A stretch of DNA of 64,000 nucleotides from Chloroflexota bacterium (GTDB taxonomy: Bacteria > Chloroflexota > Dehalococcoidia > Tepidiformales > Tepidiformaceae), in NCBI GenBank assembly GCA_016234445.1, contig JACRBT010000004.1, forward strand, positions 186,001 to 250,000. Direction: 5' to 3'. The notes under the pieces were generated by a model. That model was not told where the DNA came from, did not search any database, and saw only the letters and a program-made list of their open reading frames with translations. Shown here piece after piece: positions 1 through 8,653 of the stretch (position 1 is its first letter; each line of letters begins with the position of its first letter). The position numbers were made by a program, and so were the translations under genes.

Positions 1-1827
1 GTCCGGGTCAAGAGCGCTTTCGAGCTCCTGAAGGAGGAGGCCTTCTCCAAGAGCATGGACGAATGGGCTGCCACGTGCGGCATCGCCGCCCGTGAGATCG
101 CGGCCGTCGCCAAGGAGTTCACCAGCCACGGCAAGAAGGCCGGGACCGGCGAATACCGGGGCGTGACCGCGCACTCGAACGGGTTTTCGGCGGCGCAGGC
201 CATCTTCTCCCTGAACCTGCTCATCGGGAACGTCGGCTGGAGGGGCGGGATCAGCGCCGGCGGCGGAGCCTGGGACGACATGGGCGCCAAGAAGGGCCAG
301 CCCTACAACCTCGCCTCGCTTCACCCCGGGAAGGTCGCAGCCTTCGGGCTCATGCTTACCCGGCAGGGGAGCAAGTACGACGAGAGCACCCTCTTCACGA
401 GCTACCCGGCCAAGCGCCCCTGGATCCCTATCCCCGGCGGCGCCATCCGCCACGAGATCTACCCTTCGATGGTGGAAGGCTACCCCTACAAGGCCAAGGC
501 CCTCTTCACCTACAAGGCCAACACCGTCACCCAGGCGCCAGGCGGCCAGGCGTTCATCAACGCCCTCAAGGACCCGGCGGTCCTGCCACTCTTCTTCGCC
601 TGCGACATCGTCATCGGCGAAACCTCCATGTACGCCGACTACATCTTCCCCGACATCTCCGTCTGGGAACGCTGGGGCTTCCCGGGCGCCATTCCCGAGG
701 TCCCGCAGAAGCTGAGCAAAGTCCGCCAGCCAACCATCTCCCCGATTCCTGAAACTGTGAAGGTCTTCGGCGAAGAGATGCCGATCTCGGTGGAGGCCAT
801 CACCCTCGCCATCGCCGAACAGCTCCAACTCCCCGGTTTCGGCGCGAACGGACTCGCGGAAGGAGTGGCCTTCAAGCGGCCGGAGGACTTCTACCTGAAG
901 CGCGTGGCCAACATCGCTTTCGGGGAAGCAGCCGACGGTACGGGCGCGGTCCCGGATGCCACCGCCGAAGAGCTGGCTCTCTTCGCGGAGAGCCGCCGGC
1001 ACCTCTCGCCCGCGGTCTTCGACCTGGCAAAGTGGCAGGCGGCCGTGAAGCCAGAGCTCTGGAAGAAGGTTGTCTACGTCCTCAACCGGGGCGGCCGGTT
1101 CGAAGACTTCGAACGCGCCTGGAAGGGGAACCTGGTGGCGACCGAACCCGGTCACATCATCGCCTCCGAGGAGGAATGGCACGCCGGCGTCGTCGCCAGC
1201 GAACAGCTGACCGCCCAGCCCAAGGGTGTCATGGCCTTCTACGCGGAGAACGTGGCGAAGGCCAAGAACTCGATGACCGGCGCGAACTTCCCCGGCATTG
1301 CCCGCTGGCAGCCGCCAGCAGACCTCCTCGGGAAGGAACTTCCTGCCGAGGACGGCACCTTCAATCTCATCAGCTACAAGGAGGTTGGGGTCGGGCACTC
1401 GCGGACGATGAGCGGGTACTGGATGCTCGCCACCTTCCCGGAAAGCCTGGTCTACATGAACTCGGCCGACGCCGGCCGGCTCCACCTGGAAGACGGCGAC
1501 CGCGTCAAGCTCAGCTCTCGCACCGTGCCCGGGACGATCGACGTCGGCAACGGCGGCAAGATCGACCTCGTCGCCCCCGTGAAAGTGGTCGAAGGCATTC
1601 GCCCTGGCGTCGTCGCGCTGGCCGGCGGGTACGGCCACTGGGCCTGGGGCGCTCGGGACGTCCAGGTCGACGGCGAGACCATCAAGGGCGACGCGCGGCG
1701 TGCGAAGGGGGCTCACCCGAACCTCGTCGTCGCCTCCGACCCGCAGGTCCCAACGGCGATGACGGTGGAGCTGGTCGCCGGGAACATCGCCACCTACGAC
1801 GCGAAGGTGAAGCTCACCCGCGTCTAG
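1..1827 (+). CDS. Molybdopterin oxidoreductase, catalytic subunit (5' truncated by the window edge)
   Basis: The reading frame is open from base 1, so only the C-terminal 608 residues are visible; the ATG at 55 is internal. The text resembles the catalytic subunit of the DMSO-reductase (CISM) superfamily: a GNVGWRGG segment typical of the domain around the bis-MGD cofactor, an NxxxxDYIFPD-like stretch (YADYIFPD), and a C-terminal molydopterin-binding beta-barrel domain (roughly the last 150 residues). The N-terminal Fe-S and first MGD segments lie outside the window. Tetrathionate reductase TtrA or thiosulfate/polysulfide reductase are the closest ideas, but the substrate cannot be fixed from this part. 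It ends at a strong hairpin shared with the convergent gene. Confidence 0.85.
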   Translation, partial: VRVKSAFELLKEEAFSKSMDEWAATCGIAAREIAAVAKEFTSHGKKAGTGEYRGVTAHSNGFSAAQAIFSLNLLIGNVGWRGGISAGGGAWDDMGAKKGQPYNLASLHPGKVAAFGLMLTRQGSKYDESTLFTSYPAKRPWIPIPGGAIRHEIYPSMVEGYPYKAKALFTYKANTVTQAPGGQAFINALKDPAVLPLFFACDIVIGETSMYADYIFPDISVWERWGFPGAIPEVPQKLSKVRQPTISPIPETVKVFGEEMPISVEAITLAIAEQLQLPGFGANGLAEGVAFKRPEDFYLKRVANIAFGEAADGTGAVPDATAEELALFAESRRHLSPAVFDLAKWQAAVKPELWKKVVYVLNRGGRFEDFERAWKGNLVATEPGHIIASEEEWHAGVVASEQLTAQPKGVMAFYAENVAKAKNSMTGANFPGIARWQPPADLLGKELPAEDGTFNLISYKEVGVGHSRTMSGYWMLATFPESLVYMNSADAGRLHLEDGDRVKLSSRTVPGTIDVGNGGKIDLVAPVKVVEGIRPGVVALAGGYGHWAWGARDVQVDGETIKGDARRAKGAHPNLVVASDPQVPTAMTVELVAGNIATYDAKVKLTRV

Positions 1828-1855
1828 GCAGAAGAAGCCTGTCATCCTCCCTTTG

Positions 1856-1884
1856 AGGGCGGGCCGGCACCCCCGGCCCGCCCT
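1856..1884. terminator. Bidirectional intrinsic terminator hairpin
   Basis: Perfect 12-bp inverted repeat: AGGGCGGGCCGG at 1856-1867, loop CACCC, and its complement at 1873-1884. It lies between the convergent oxidoreductase (stop 1827) and the UvrC-like gene (stop 1907). There is no clear T-run, so the GC-rich stem alone supports the call. Confidence 0.75.
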
Positions 1885-1906
1885 CCCTGCGCGTCGGCCG
1901 TTGCCC

Positions 1907-2881
1907 TCACTGCCGCATCGGCTCTGCCGGCGGTGTCCGCCGGCGGCCCCACTGGTAGACGATGTTCGCCCGGTCGAGGAGGAAACAGGGGTCGTCGGGC
2001 AGGGAGTCCAACTCGGGCGGCAGCGGAAGCGGGCTTCCGTCCTTTGTGACGACTCGCGCCAGTCGTCCCCGCTCGAAGGAGTAGCTGAGCCCGCGTGCAG
2101 GCTCGTCCACGGTGAGTGGGCCTCCGCGGAAGGCACCGATGAACCGCTGGCGTGCGGCGAACCGTCGCGCGAAGGCAAGCCGCTCCCGGGCCGTCGCTGC
2201 CTCTTCGAAACGGAGGTCGTCCGCGGCCCGACCCATGCCCGCGGTCAGGTGCTCTGCAAGCCACGAAGCGTCACCTTCGAGGAACGCTCGCACCCGCTCG
2301 ACGATCAGCGAATAGTCGTTCGTCGAGATCGCGCCGCGGCACGGCCCGGGGCAGAAGCCGAGGTCGTAGCGTGCACTCCGCCGGTACGGGTCGCGGTCCT
2401 GGCAAGCGCGAAGTCCGAACTCCTCGCAAATCAGGGCGATGAGTTCCGAGACGAAGAACTGGTCCTTGAACGGCCCGAAGAGCGTGGCCGGCCGGGGCGT
2501 CTCGCCTTCGACGACGAGACAGGTGGGGTAGCTGTCGGCGGTGAGCGCCAGGTAGCGGCGCTCCAGTTCTTCGCGCTGGCGGACGTTGTAGCGAGGGCGA
2601 ATCAGCTTTATCAATGCGTCTTCGAGGAGGAGAGCCCCCAATTCGCCCGGGGTTTCGCGGAACGAATAGGAACGAATCGCGGAGGCGAGATGGCGCACAC
2701 GGCTGTGGGGATCGGTCTTCGCCGGCACGAGGTACGAGAGCATGCGGGCGCGGAGGTTGACCGACTTGCCGACATACAGCGTCTGGCCGTCTTCACCCGC
2801 CCAGAGGTAGACACCCGGCCCACAGGGGACCTCTCGCGAGATGGCCTCGCGGAGTGGGCGCTGGGCGCTATCCGACGGCAT
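1907..2881 (-). CDS. GIY-YIG nuclease, UvrC N-terminal/Cho-like
   Basis: A 324-residue protein with a GIY-YIG nuclease domain near the N-terminus (GPGVYLW, then LYVGKSVNLRARM, about residues 20-48), as in the 3'-incision half of UvrC. A stretch FEEAATARERL in the second half resembles the UvrB-binding UVR motif. The RNase H-like and helix-hairpin-helix parts of full UvrC are absent, so it is closer in architecture to Cho, an alternative excinuclease for bulky adducts. I chose the ATG at 2881 because upstream codons fall inside the preceding gene and lack family resemblance; the two genes overlap by 14 nt. It is probably co-transcribed with the SbcD-like nuclease. Confidence 0.8.
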   Translation of the reverse strand: MPSDSAQRPLREAISREVPCGPGVYLWAGEDGQTLYVGKSVNLRARMLSYLVPAKTDPHSRVRHLASAIRSYSFRETPGELGALLLEDALIKLIRPRYNVRQREELERRYLALTADSYPTCLVVEGETPRPATLFGPFKDQFFVSELIALICEEFGLRACQDRDPYRRSARYDLGFCPGPCRGAISTNDYSLIVERVRAFLEGDASWLAEHLTAGMGRAADDLRFEEAATARERLAFARRFAARQRFIGAFRGGPLTVDEPARGLSYSFERGRLARVVTKDGSPLPLPPELDSLPDDPCFLLDRANIVYQWGRRRTPPAEPMRQ

Positions 2882-3884
2882 TGAAGAGCGAACGGCCGAG
2901 CTGGACGTTGGCTGTCGCTGGAAAGCAGGAGCGCAGGAAGCCGGCCGTGAGCATCGACAGCACGCCAGGGGAAGGGCGGTCGGACGCCGACACCCTGAAG
3001 ACGGAATCGGGACGGCATTCGCGTGCTGCAAGCGCAAGGAGAGGACCGACGTCGTCCGGGTGGATCGCCGATGGCAGCGTCACGTCAACCATCGGCCGCG
3101 TCGGGAGGGTGATGAACTCGGCTTCCGCGACGCTCCCTCTGCCACCTTCGTCGACCGCGAAGGTGAGGTCGAAGTAGCCCTTGGGATCGTCCCGTTCGGC
3201 AAACGATGTGCGCTCGATCGAGCCCGGGTAGAAGACCGGTGGTCCGCGGTCCTCAAGCGTCTGTGCGCGGTGGATGTGGCCGGCCAGCACGGCTGTGAGT
3301 GTACGCGGGAGGGAGGCCGGGTGCACAACGTCGCGCCCGGGTTGGAACACGAAGTCGCCCGGCCCCACCGTGGCCCCGCCGACCGCCTGGTGCATGCAGA
3401 GGAGGCGCACTGCTGCCGGCACGCCTTTCACCCCGGTGCCGTGGAGTAGTCGCGGGAACTCCGTCCGCAGGTCCCCGCGCGCGAACGGGAAGCCGCCGAT
3501 GGCGACCGTGCATCCGCCGGCGTTCAGCACGACGGTCCTCGGCTCCCAGAAGACGTGAATGTTCCGGTGCCCGAGCCACAAGGACGGCGGGAGCCGCGAT
3601 CGGTCGTGGTTACCGGGGACGACGAACACGTCGATGCCCGCCTCGGCCACCTCAGCCAGGGCCTGAAACGCACGCTCTACAATCGCTGGTGCGACCCGGC
3701 TGCGGAAGAAGAAGTCTCCGCCGTGGACGAGCGCGAGCGGACGCGTGAGAACGGCGTGGTCAAGGACGCGCTGGTAGTTGGCGAAGAAGTCGTCGCCGCG
3801 ACGCCGCCGTGCCAGCCTGGGGTGCTCAGGCAGGTCGAACCCGAGATGCGAGTCGGCGACGAGGACGATGCGGAACACGTTCAT
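2868..3884 (-). CDS. Metallophosphoesterase, SbcD/Mre11-type DNA repair nuclease
   Basis: A 338-residue calcineurin-like phosphoesterase with the expected metal-binding signature in order: ADSHLG (near residue 10), HGGDFFF, PGNHDRS and AGHIHRAQ. This is the pattern of SbcD/Mre11 nucleases that process DNA ends. It is shorter than typical SbcD, and no SbcC ATPase partner lies in the window, so it may act alone or with a partner encoded elsewhere. It precedes and overlaps the GIY-YIG gene, which suggests a two-gene DNA-repair operon. Confidence 0.8.
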   Translation of the reverse strand: MNVFRIVLVADSHLGFDLPEHPRLARRRRGDDFFANYQRVLDHAVLTRPLALVHGGDFFFRSRVAPAIVERAFQALAEVAEAGIDVFVVPGNHDRSRLPPSLWLGHRNIHVFWEPRTVVLNAGGCTVAIGGFPFARGDLRTEFPRLLHGTGVKGVPAAVRLLCMHQAVGGATVGPGDFVFQPGRDVVHPASLPRTLTAVLAGHIHRAQTLEDRGPPVFYPGSIERTSFAERDDPKGYFDLTFAVDEGGRGSVAEAEFITLPTRPMVDVTLPSAIHPDDVGPLLALAARECRPDSVFRVSASDRPSPGVLSMLTAGFLRSCFPATANVQLGRSLFNAVG

Positions 3885-3979
3885 GGAAGCGACCCGGCCA
3901 GCATGTGCCGGAGCCTGGCCGAGGGGGCCGCGATCCCCAAGAGGCAGGTGTCACAGTTGCCGCTTGCCTGACGAACACC

Positions 3980-4008
3980 TTGGTCAGATTCGCCGCCGAC
4001 GATACGAT
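3980..4008 (+). promoter_or_regulatory. Promoter for tRNA-Arg
   Basis: TTGGTC (3980-3985), 17-nt spacer, TACGAT (4003-4008). A near-perfect palindrome TTCGGTT-G-AACCGAA (4020-4034) sits between the predicted start site and the tRNA and may mark the processed 5' leader. Confidence 0.55.
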
Positions 4009-4040
4009 GGGAGAGCAGGTTCGGTTGAACCGAAGCTCGT

Positions 4041-4115
4041 GCCCCCGTAGCTCAGCGGATAGAGCAGTGGTTTCCTAAACCATGTGCGCAGGTTCGATTC
4101 CCGCCGGGGGTACCA
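4041..4115 (+). tRNA. tRNA-Arg (anticodon CCT)
   Basis: Full cloverleaf: acceptor GCCCCCG/CGGGGGT (G-U at the first pair), D-arm with GCTCAGCGGATAGAGC, anticodon stem GTGGT/ACCAT around loop TTCCTAA (anticodon CCT, reads AGG), T-loop TTCGATT, discriminator A and an encoded CCA. The T-stem GCAGG/CCCGC has one A-C mismatch in its middle pair. No other tRNA is seen in the window. Confidence 0.95.
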
Positions 4116-4153
4116 CCACTTCCCGACATGCCCGGCCCCAGCCCTCGCCGCCG

Positions 4154-5320
4154 TCAGTACGAGCGCGGCAGGCCGAGTTCGTGCTGGCCCAGGTAGTTGA
4201 GGATCATCTCCTGGGTGATCGGCGCGATCTTCATCACCCGCACCTCACGCCAGTAGCGCTCAACGTCGAACTCGCGGGCGTATCCAAAGCCGCCGTGGAC
4301 CTGGAGGGCGCGGTCGGCAGCCTCGAAGCCCCACTCGGCCGCGAGGTACTTGGCCATGTTCGCCTCGGCGCCGCAGGGCTGGCCGTTGTCGTAGAGCCAG
4401 CCCGCTTTGCGGATCAGGAGTTCGACCGTTTGGAGCTTGGCGTAGCTGTCGGCGAGGGGGAACTGGATGCCCTGGTTCTGGCCGATGGGGCGCCCGAAGA
4501 CGACCCGTTCCTTCGCGTAGGCCACGGCCTTGCGGAGGGCGGCGCGGCCGGTGCCGAGCGCCTCGGCGGCGATGAGGATCCGCTCCGGGTTCAGTCCGTC
4601 GAGGAGATGGTAGAAGCCTCGGCCGACTTCGCCGACCACGTCGCGGGCCTCGACGGGGAGGTCGTCGTAGAAAACCTCGTTCGAATCGACGGCATGGCGG
4701 CCGAGCTTGTCGATTTCGCGGATGGTGACGTGGTTGGGGTCCAGGTTGGCGAGGAAGAGGGTCATTCCCTCCGTGCGGCGGGGTGAATCGGCCAGGGGCG
4801 TCGTCCGGGCGAGAAGGAGGACCTTCGAGCTTTCCTTCGCTTTCGACGTCCAGACTTTCTGGCCACGGATGCGAAAGTTGTCGCCGTCGCGATGGGCGAA
4901 TGTGGTGATGGACGGCGTGTCGGAGCCGGCGGTGGGTTCGGTGACCCCGAATGCGACATGGAGGCGGCCGGCCGCGGCTTCGGGGAGCACCCGGCGCTTG
5001 AGGTCGTCCGAGCCGTGCCGGACGACGGGGTTGAGGCCGAAGATGGTGAGGTGGAGTGCCGTGGCTCCGTTCATGGCGGCGCCCGAGGCGGCGACTTCCT
5101 CGAGGAGAATCGACGCTTCCGTGATCCCGAGACCGGCGCCGCCATGTTCCGGGGGGATGGCGATGCCCAGCCAGCCGGCCTCGGCGAAGGCCTGGTAGAA
5201 ATCCCAGGGGAAGGTGTGGCCTGCGTCGCACTGGCGCCAGTAGGCGTCGTCGAAGCGGGCGGCCAGTGCCCGGGCCTGGAGCCGAAGCTGACGTTGCCCT
5301 TCGGTCGGTTCGAAGTCCAT
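4154..5320 (-). CDS. Acyl-CoA dehydrogenase family protein
   Basis: 388 residues, the usual length, with the ACAD signatures FGVTEPTAGSDT (FAD/substrate loop), VWTSKAK, the C-terminal FAD contact RPIGQNQGIQ, and VHGGFGYAREFDVERYWR. It would oxidise an acyl-CoA to the 2-enoyl-CoA and pass electrons to ETF. Where medium-chain enzymes carry the catalytic Glu (xEGT), this protein reads APITQEM, as in a common bacterial subgroup, so the base may come from another position or the reaction may differ. A strong SD (GGAGGA) precedes the ATG. It lies 41 nt after the CaiB-type gene, in the same operon. Confidence 0.93.
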   Translation of the reverse strand: MDFEPTEGQRQLRLQARALAARFDDAYWRQCDAGHTFPWDFYQAFAEAGWLGIAIPPEHGGAGLGITEASILLEEVAASGAAMNGATALHLTIFGLNPVVRHGSDDLKRRVLPEAAAGRLHVAFGVTEPTAGSDTPSITTFAHRDGDNFRIRGQKVWTSKAKESSKVLLLARTTPLADSPRRTEGMTLFLANLDPNHVTIREIDKLGRHAVDSNEVFYDDLPVEARDVVGEVGRGFYHLLDGLNPERILIAAEALGTGRAALRKAVAYAKERVVFGRPIGQNQGIQFPLADSYAKLQTVELLIRKAGWLYDNGQPCGAEANMAKYLAAEWGFEAADRALQVHGGFGYAREFDVERYWREVRVMKIAPITQEMILNYLGQHELGLPRSY

Positions 5321-5361
5321 GGGTTCCTCCGGCGGGACGTCTCGTGAGGTGGTGGGCGCGG

Positions 5362-6741
5362 CTACAGCCAGGTCGGCTGGCCGCTCCCGAGAGGGGCGGT
5401 GGGGACGGACCAGTGCGGCGGCGTCTCCGACATCCGAAGGGCGGGGCGAAGGTGCTTCATCCGGCCGTAGCCGGTATTGCGTTCTTCCATGAACCGGGAA
5501 ACGTCACCGGGTTGGGGGGCTGCCGCGGCAGCGCGGTCGAGGTCGTGGCCGAGGCGGTAGTACCACATGCTCGTCTGGGAGAGCGAAACCCGGACCGACC
5601 ACGAACCGCCCTCCGTAGCCCGGCGGCGCAGCGCCACCATCGTGCCGAGCGCGGCGAAGTAGCCGGTGGTGTAGTCGTTCATCGCAGCGGGGGCGAGGGT
5701 GGGGCGGTCGATGCCCTGGACAACGGTGACGCCGGTCGTGGCCTGGGCGAGCTGTTCCCAGCCGGGGCGTTCCTGCCAGGGGCCGTCGTGGCCGAAGGCG
5801 TTTTCGGAAACGTAGATGATCCCGGGCCGGACCGCGGCGAGCTGGCCCGCCCCGAACCCGCGGCGTTCGAGCGACTTGTGCTGGAAGCCCTGGGAGAAGA
5901 CGTCTGCGTCGCGGACCAGCTCCTTGAGAGTAGCCGCCTCGCCGGGGTCGTTCAGGTCGAGGTAGGCCTGCCGCTTCCCGTGCCCGGTGTCCATCTCGAA
6001 GCGGTCGATGGTGGGGAGGTTGGGCGAGGCGATGTGGAGCGCGTCGGCGCCGTGTTCGGCAAGCGTCCGGGCGCAGGTAGGCCCGGCGAGCACGCGCGTG
6101 AGGTCGAGGACGCGAATGCCGCTGAGGGGCCGGTCGCCCGGCGGCAGGGGGATGGGCGGGCCATCGCCGATGCGCGTGACCTCGACCACCGGCTTCGTCG
6201 CGAGGAGGGCGCCCTGGGGATGCGCGGCCCACTCCTCGGCGGTGCGGCAGACGGCGCAGCAGAGCCCTTTCGCCGCGAGCGCATCTTCCAGTTCGAAGGC
6301 GCCGCGCTTCCGGCAGGCGGCCGCGAGCGCTTCCGGGGTCGCGCCCACCTCGAGGCCAAGTTCGGCGAGGATGCCGGGGCCGTGGGTGAAGCTGGCGTGG
6401 AGGTGGATGAAGCGGCCGTCGGCGCATTCGAAGATCCCCGTCACCGTCGGCACCGAACGCGGGGGCACGGGCTCGCCTTCGACCAACTCCAGGAAGGCGT
6501 AGCTGCTGAGGGACGCGGCCGCGTGACGGACATCGACGGCGAGCGACTGTGGCCGGCCGCCTCGCAGCTCCCAGAGACGGCTGGCCTCCTGCCCGGCGAG
6601 CGCGAGGGCGACGGCTGCCCCTTCGCCGAGGTAAAAGGGCGTCGGGAGGACCGGGTCTTCGCCGTCGATCGTGACGTCGGTCCCGGGGTTGAGCTCCAGG
6701 CCCGCCAGCTTTGCCGCCCGCTCGATTGCCCGCCGGTCCAT
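5362..6741 (-). CDS. Class III CoA-transferase (CaiB/BaiF family), permuted arrangement
   Basis: 459 residues. The hallmark that normally opens CaiB/BaiF proteins (PLSGIRVLDLTRVLAGP, then LAEHGADALHI) appears only near residue 205. The first 200 residues instead resemble the C-terminal half of a family member (VDVRHAAAS, CADGRFIHLHASF, TAEEWAAHPQG). The halves are therefore in permuted order, or two family pieces are fused. It probably moves CoA between an organic acid and an acyl-CoA. The start ATG at 6741 has SD GGAGGGG. It is co-transcribed with the acyl-CoA dehydrogenase, which suggests a small acyl-CoA catabolic operon. Confidence 0.88.
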   Translation of the reverse strand: MDRRAIERAAKLAGLELNPGTDVTIDGEDPVLPTPFYLGEGAAVALALAGQEASRLWELRGGRPQSLAVDVRHAAASLSSYAFLELVEGEPVPPRSVPTVTGIFECADGRFIHLHASFTHGPGILAELGLEVGATPEALAAACRKRGAFELEDALAAKGLCCAVCRTAEEWAAHPQGALLATKPVVEVTRIGDGPPIPLPPGDRPLSGIRVLDLTRVLAGPTCARTLAEHGADALHIASPNLPTIDRFEMDTGHGKRQAYLDLNDPGEAATLKELVRDADVFSQGFQHKSLERRGFGAGQLAAVRPGIIYVSENAFGHDGPWQERPGWEQLAQATTGVTVVQGIDRPTLAPAAMNDYTTGYFAALGTMVALRRRATEGGSWSVRVSLSQTSMWYYRLGHDLDRAAAAAPQPGDVSRFMEERNTGYGRMKHLRPALRMSETPPHWSVPTAPLGSGQPTWL

Positions 6742-6778
6742 GCGGTCCCCTCCAGTGATGCGATGGGTCGTGCGCAGC

Positions 6779-6784
6779 ATGATA
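6779..6784 (-). promoter_or_regulatory. Putative -10 box of the CoA-transferase/acyl-CoA dehydrogenase operon
   Basis: On the minus strand TATCAT lies about 37 nt before the ATG at 6741, giving a leader of about 30 nt that contains the SD. No -35 match is seen. Confidence 0.35.
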
Positions 6785-6843
6785 AGAAGGCCGAAGCCCG
6801 CAGGCGAACGCCGGCGAGTCGCCCGCCAATTCGCACCCATTGG

Positions 6844-6861
6844 CCCCGTTTGGCGGGCCGG
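6844..6861. repeat. 18-bp repeat copy 1 (possible operator)
   Basis: CCCCGTTTGGCGGGCCGG lies in the divergent gap between the CoA-transferase operon and the universal stress gene. It matches 10867-10884 at 17 of 18 positions. Both copies sit upstream of a minus-strand CoA-metabolism gene. Confidence 0.5.
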
Positions 6862-6927
6862 TCGGCCGGTCACGCGGGTTCGCGGGCAGCGCATCATGAG
6901 AGGGAATACAGCGACAGGGGGTGTGTC

Positions 6928-7428
6928 ATGCGATTCGTGGTGGCGTTGGATGGGAGCGAACCTTCGAGGCACGCGGCGCTGGCGGTCGGCCCGCTCGCGC
7001 GCGCGGCGCGGGCAGAGGTCCTGCTCCTTGAGGTGCTCAACCCGGAAGACATCCGCGAGACTCCATGGGCGCCGGAGCCGGCGACGGCTATCCCGGCGAG
7101 CGCGGTCCCGGGCGGGTTGGTACGGCGGGGCGAGCCGCCCGTGGCGCGGCTGGCGGAGGACCGCACCCAGGCGTTGGAGCGCGCCCGCATGGACGCAGAG
7201 TCTTACCTGAAGTCGGAGGCAGCCCACCTCGAGGGCGTCACCTCGACGGTGCACGTCGTCTGGGCCGAGCATGCCGCCGAAGCGATCGCGGCCTTCGCCG
7301 CACAGCAGGGCGCCGACGTCCTGGTGATCGCCACGCACGGGCGGTCGGGCGTCCGTCACGTCCTCATGGGAAGCGTGGCCGAGGCGGTCATCCGCCAGTC
7401 GACGGTGCCGGTGCTGGTCGTCCGGTAG
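6928..7428 (+). CDS. Universal stress protein, UspA family
   Basis: 166 residues forming a single Usp domain. It begins with the beta-strand and ATP contact VVALDGSEPS. It ends with VIATHGRSGVRHVLMGS and VPVLVV, the HG-(9)-GS nucleotide-binding pattern of ATP-binding Usp proteins. The start at 6928 has an A/G-rich stretch upstream and removes unrelated upstream codons. It is a single gene between two acyl-CoA operons on the other strand and converges on the thiolase with a 6-nt gap. A general stress or energy-sensing role is the family expectation; nothing local specifies it. Confidence 0.92.
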   Translation: MRFVVALDGSEPSRHAALAVGPLARAARAEVLLLEVLNPEDIRETPWAPEPATAIPASAVPGGLVRRGEPPVARLAEDRTQALERARMDAESYLKSEAAHLEGVTSTVHVVWAEHAAEAIAAFAAQQGADVLVIATHGRSGVRHVLMGSVAEAVIRQSTVPVLVVR

Positions 7429-7434
7429 CCGCCG

Positions 7435-8643
7435 TCAGTCGGCCACGAGGACCAGGGTGCCAGTGGTCGAGAGGCTGCCGCCGGTGCCGTTGACGATGCA
7501 GGAGCGAGCCTTCGTCTGCTTGCCGGGGAGGCCGTGGATGCCGTCCTCGGCCGTGCCGGAAAGCTGGCGATAGGCTTCGACCAGCAGCTGCATGCCGTAC
7601 ATGCCCGAGTGGTTGAACGAGAGCCCGCCGCCGTTCGTGTTGATGGGGAACCTGCCACCCGGGGCGGCGTGGCCGTCCTTCCACAGCCGGAAACCTTCGC
7701 CACGGGGGGCGAGGCCGAGCATCTCCATCGTGATCCCGGCGGTGACCGTGAAGGAGTCGTAGACCATCGCCATCTCCATGTCCTCCGGTCCCATGCCGGC
7801 CATGCGGTAGGCGGCGGCGGACGAAGCTGCGGCGGAAGTGGCGGTGAAGTCCTCCATTTCGAGCATGTTCGAATGGCTCATGCTCTCCCCGGCGCCGGCG
7901 ATCCAGACGGGCTTCGTCCGGAGGCTGCGGGCGATCTCGGGCTTCGCGATGAGGACGGCGCCGCCGTGGTCCGTCACCAGGCAGCAGTGGAGGAGCGTCA
8001 GCGGCCAGGAGACCAGGCGCGCGGTCTGGACGTCCTCGATCGTGATCGGCCCGCCCTGGGGGTGGACGTCGCGGGAGTGCATGATCGCCCGGGGGTTGAG
8101 CGTGGCCCACTGGCGGGTGACGACGGCGATGTGGGCGAAGTCCTCGGGGGTCGAGCCCCAGCGGTGGTTGTGGCGCGTCATCGCGTGGGAGTAGTTTGAA
8201 GGCGCGCCCGATATGCCGTAGGGGTTGCTGAAGAGGGAGCCCGGGTCCCAGGGGTCGCCGGAGCCGCGCGGGCGCCCGGTGCCGCGGCCGCCCGTAGCCC
8301 GCGATGACCAGCCGCTCTCCCCGTGCGTGACGAGGGCCACGTCGATGATCCCGGCGTGGATGGCGGCGAGCGCATGGTGGACGTGCATCTCGAACGAGCA
8401 GCCACCGACGGAGGTAGTGTCGATGTAGCGGGGGTGGAGGCCGAGGTGCTCGGCGATCTGCGACGACCAGCCGGCGCTGAAGATGCCGTCGATCCGGGAG
8501 ATCGGGATGCCGGTCTGGTCGCTGACGTTCTTGATCGCCTCGATGTGAAGCTGGAGGGCCGTCTTCGGCGTCTCCGGGTATCCGATTTCGTTCGCTTCGG
8601 CAGCGCCGACGATGGCCGCCGCGCGGGAAAGTTCTCCTGGCAT
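7435..8643 (-). CDS. Thiolase-like acyl-CoA C-C lyase/acyltransferase (SCP2-type)
   Basis: 402 residues with the thiolase fold pattern. The nucleophilic cysteine region reads GGCSFEMHVHHA (about residue 85), and the C-terminal loop reads CIVNGTGGSLSTTGT instead of the usual GHPxGxSG. Thiolases paired with a DUF35 protein, as here, include retro-aldolase (Ltp2-like) and benzoylsuccinyl-CoA thiolase systems, which cleave or form C-C bonds on unusual acyl-CoAs. The ATG at 8643 has SD AGGGGAGG and follows the DUF35 gene by 10 nt, so the two are very likely a complex. Confidence 0.88.
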   Translation of the reverse strand: MPGELSRAAAIVGAAEANEIGYPETPKTALQLHIEAIKNVSDQTGIPISRIDGIFSAGWSSQIAEHLGLHPRYIDTTSVGGCSFEMHVHHALAAIHAGIIDVALVTHGESGWSSRATGGRGTGRPRGSGDPWDPGSLFSNPYGISGAPSNYSHAMTRHNHRWGSTPEDFAHIAVVTRQWATLNPRAIMHSRDVHPQGGPITIEDVQTARLVSWPLTLLHCCLVTDHGGAVLIAKPEIARSLRTKPVWIAGAGESMSHSNMLEMEDFTATSAAASSAAAYRMAGMGPEDMEMAMVYDSFTVTAGITMEMLGLAPRGEGFRLWKDGHAAPGGRFPINTNGGGLSFNHSGMYGMQLLVEAYRQLSGTAEDGIHGLPGKQTKARSCIVNGTGGSLSTTGTLVLVAD

Positions 8644-8653
8644 GCTTCCTCCC

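Noticed and set aside
1-1827. Firm assignment as tetrathionate reductase TtrA
   Set aside because: The diagnostic N-terminal Fe-S region is outside the window, so only the superfamily is supported.
4041-4115. tRNA-Arg as a pseudogene because of the T-stem A-C mismatch
   Set aside because: All other stems, the anticodon loop and the encoded CCA are intact and it has its own promoter.
5266-6927. Long + strand open frame running into the universal stress gene
   Set aside because: It is antisense to a well-conserved CoA-transferase; similarity to Usp begins only at 6928.
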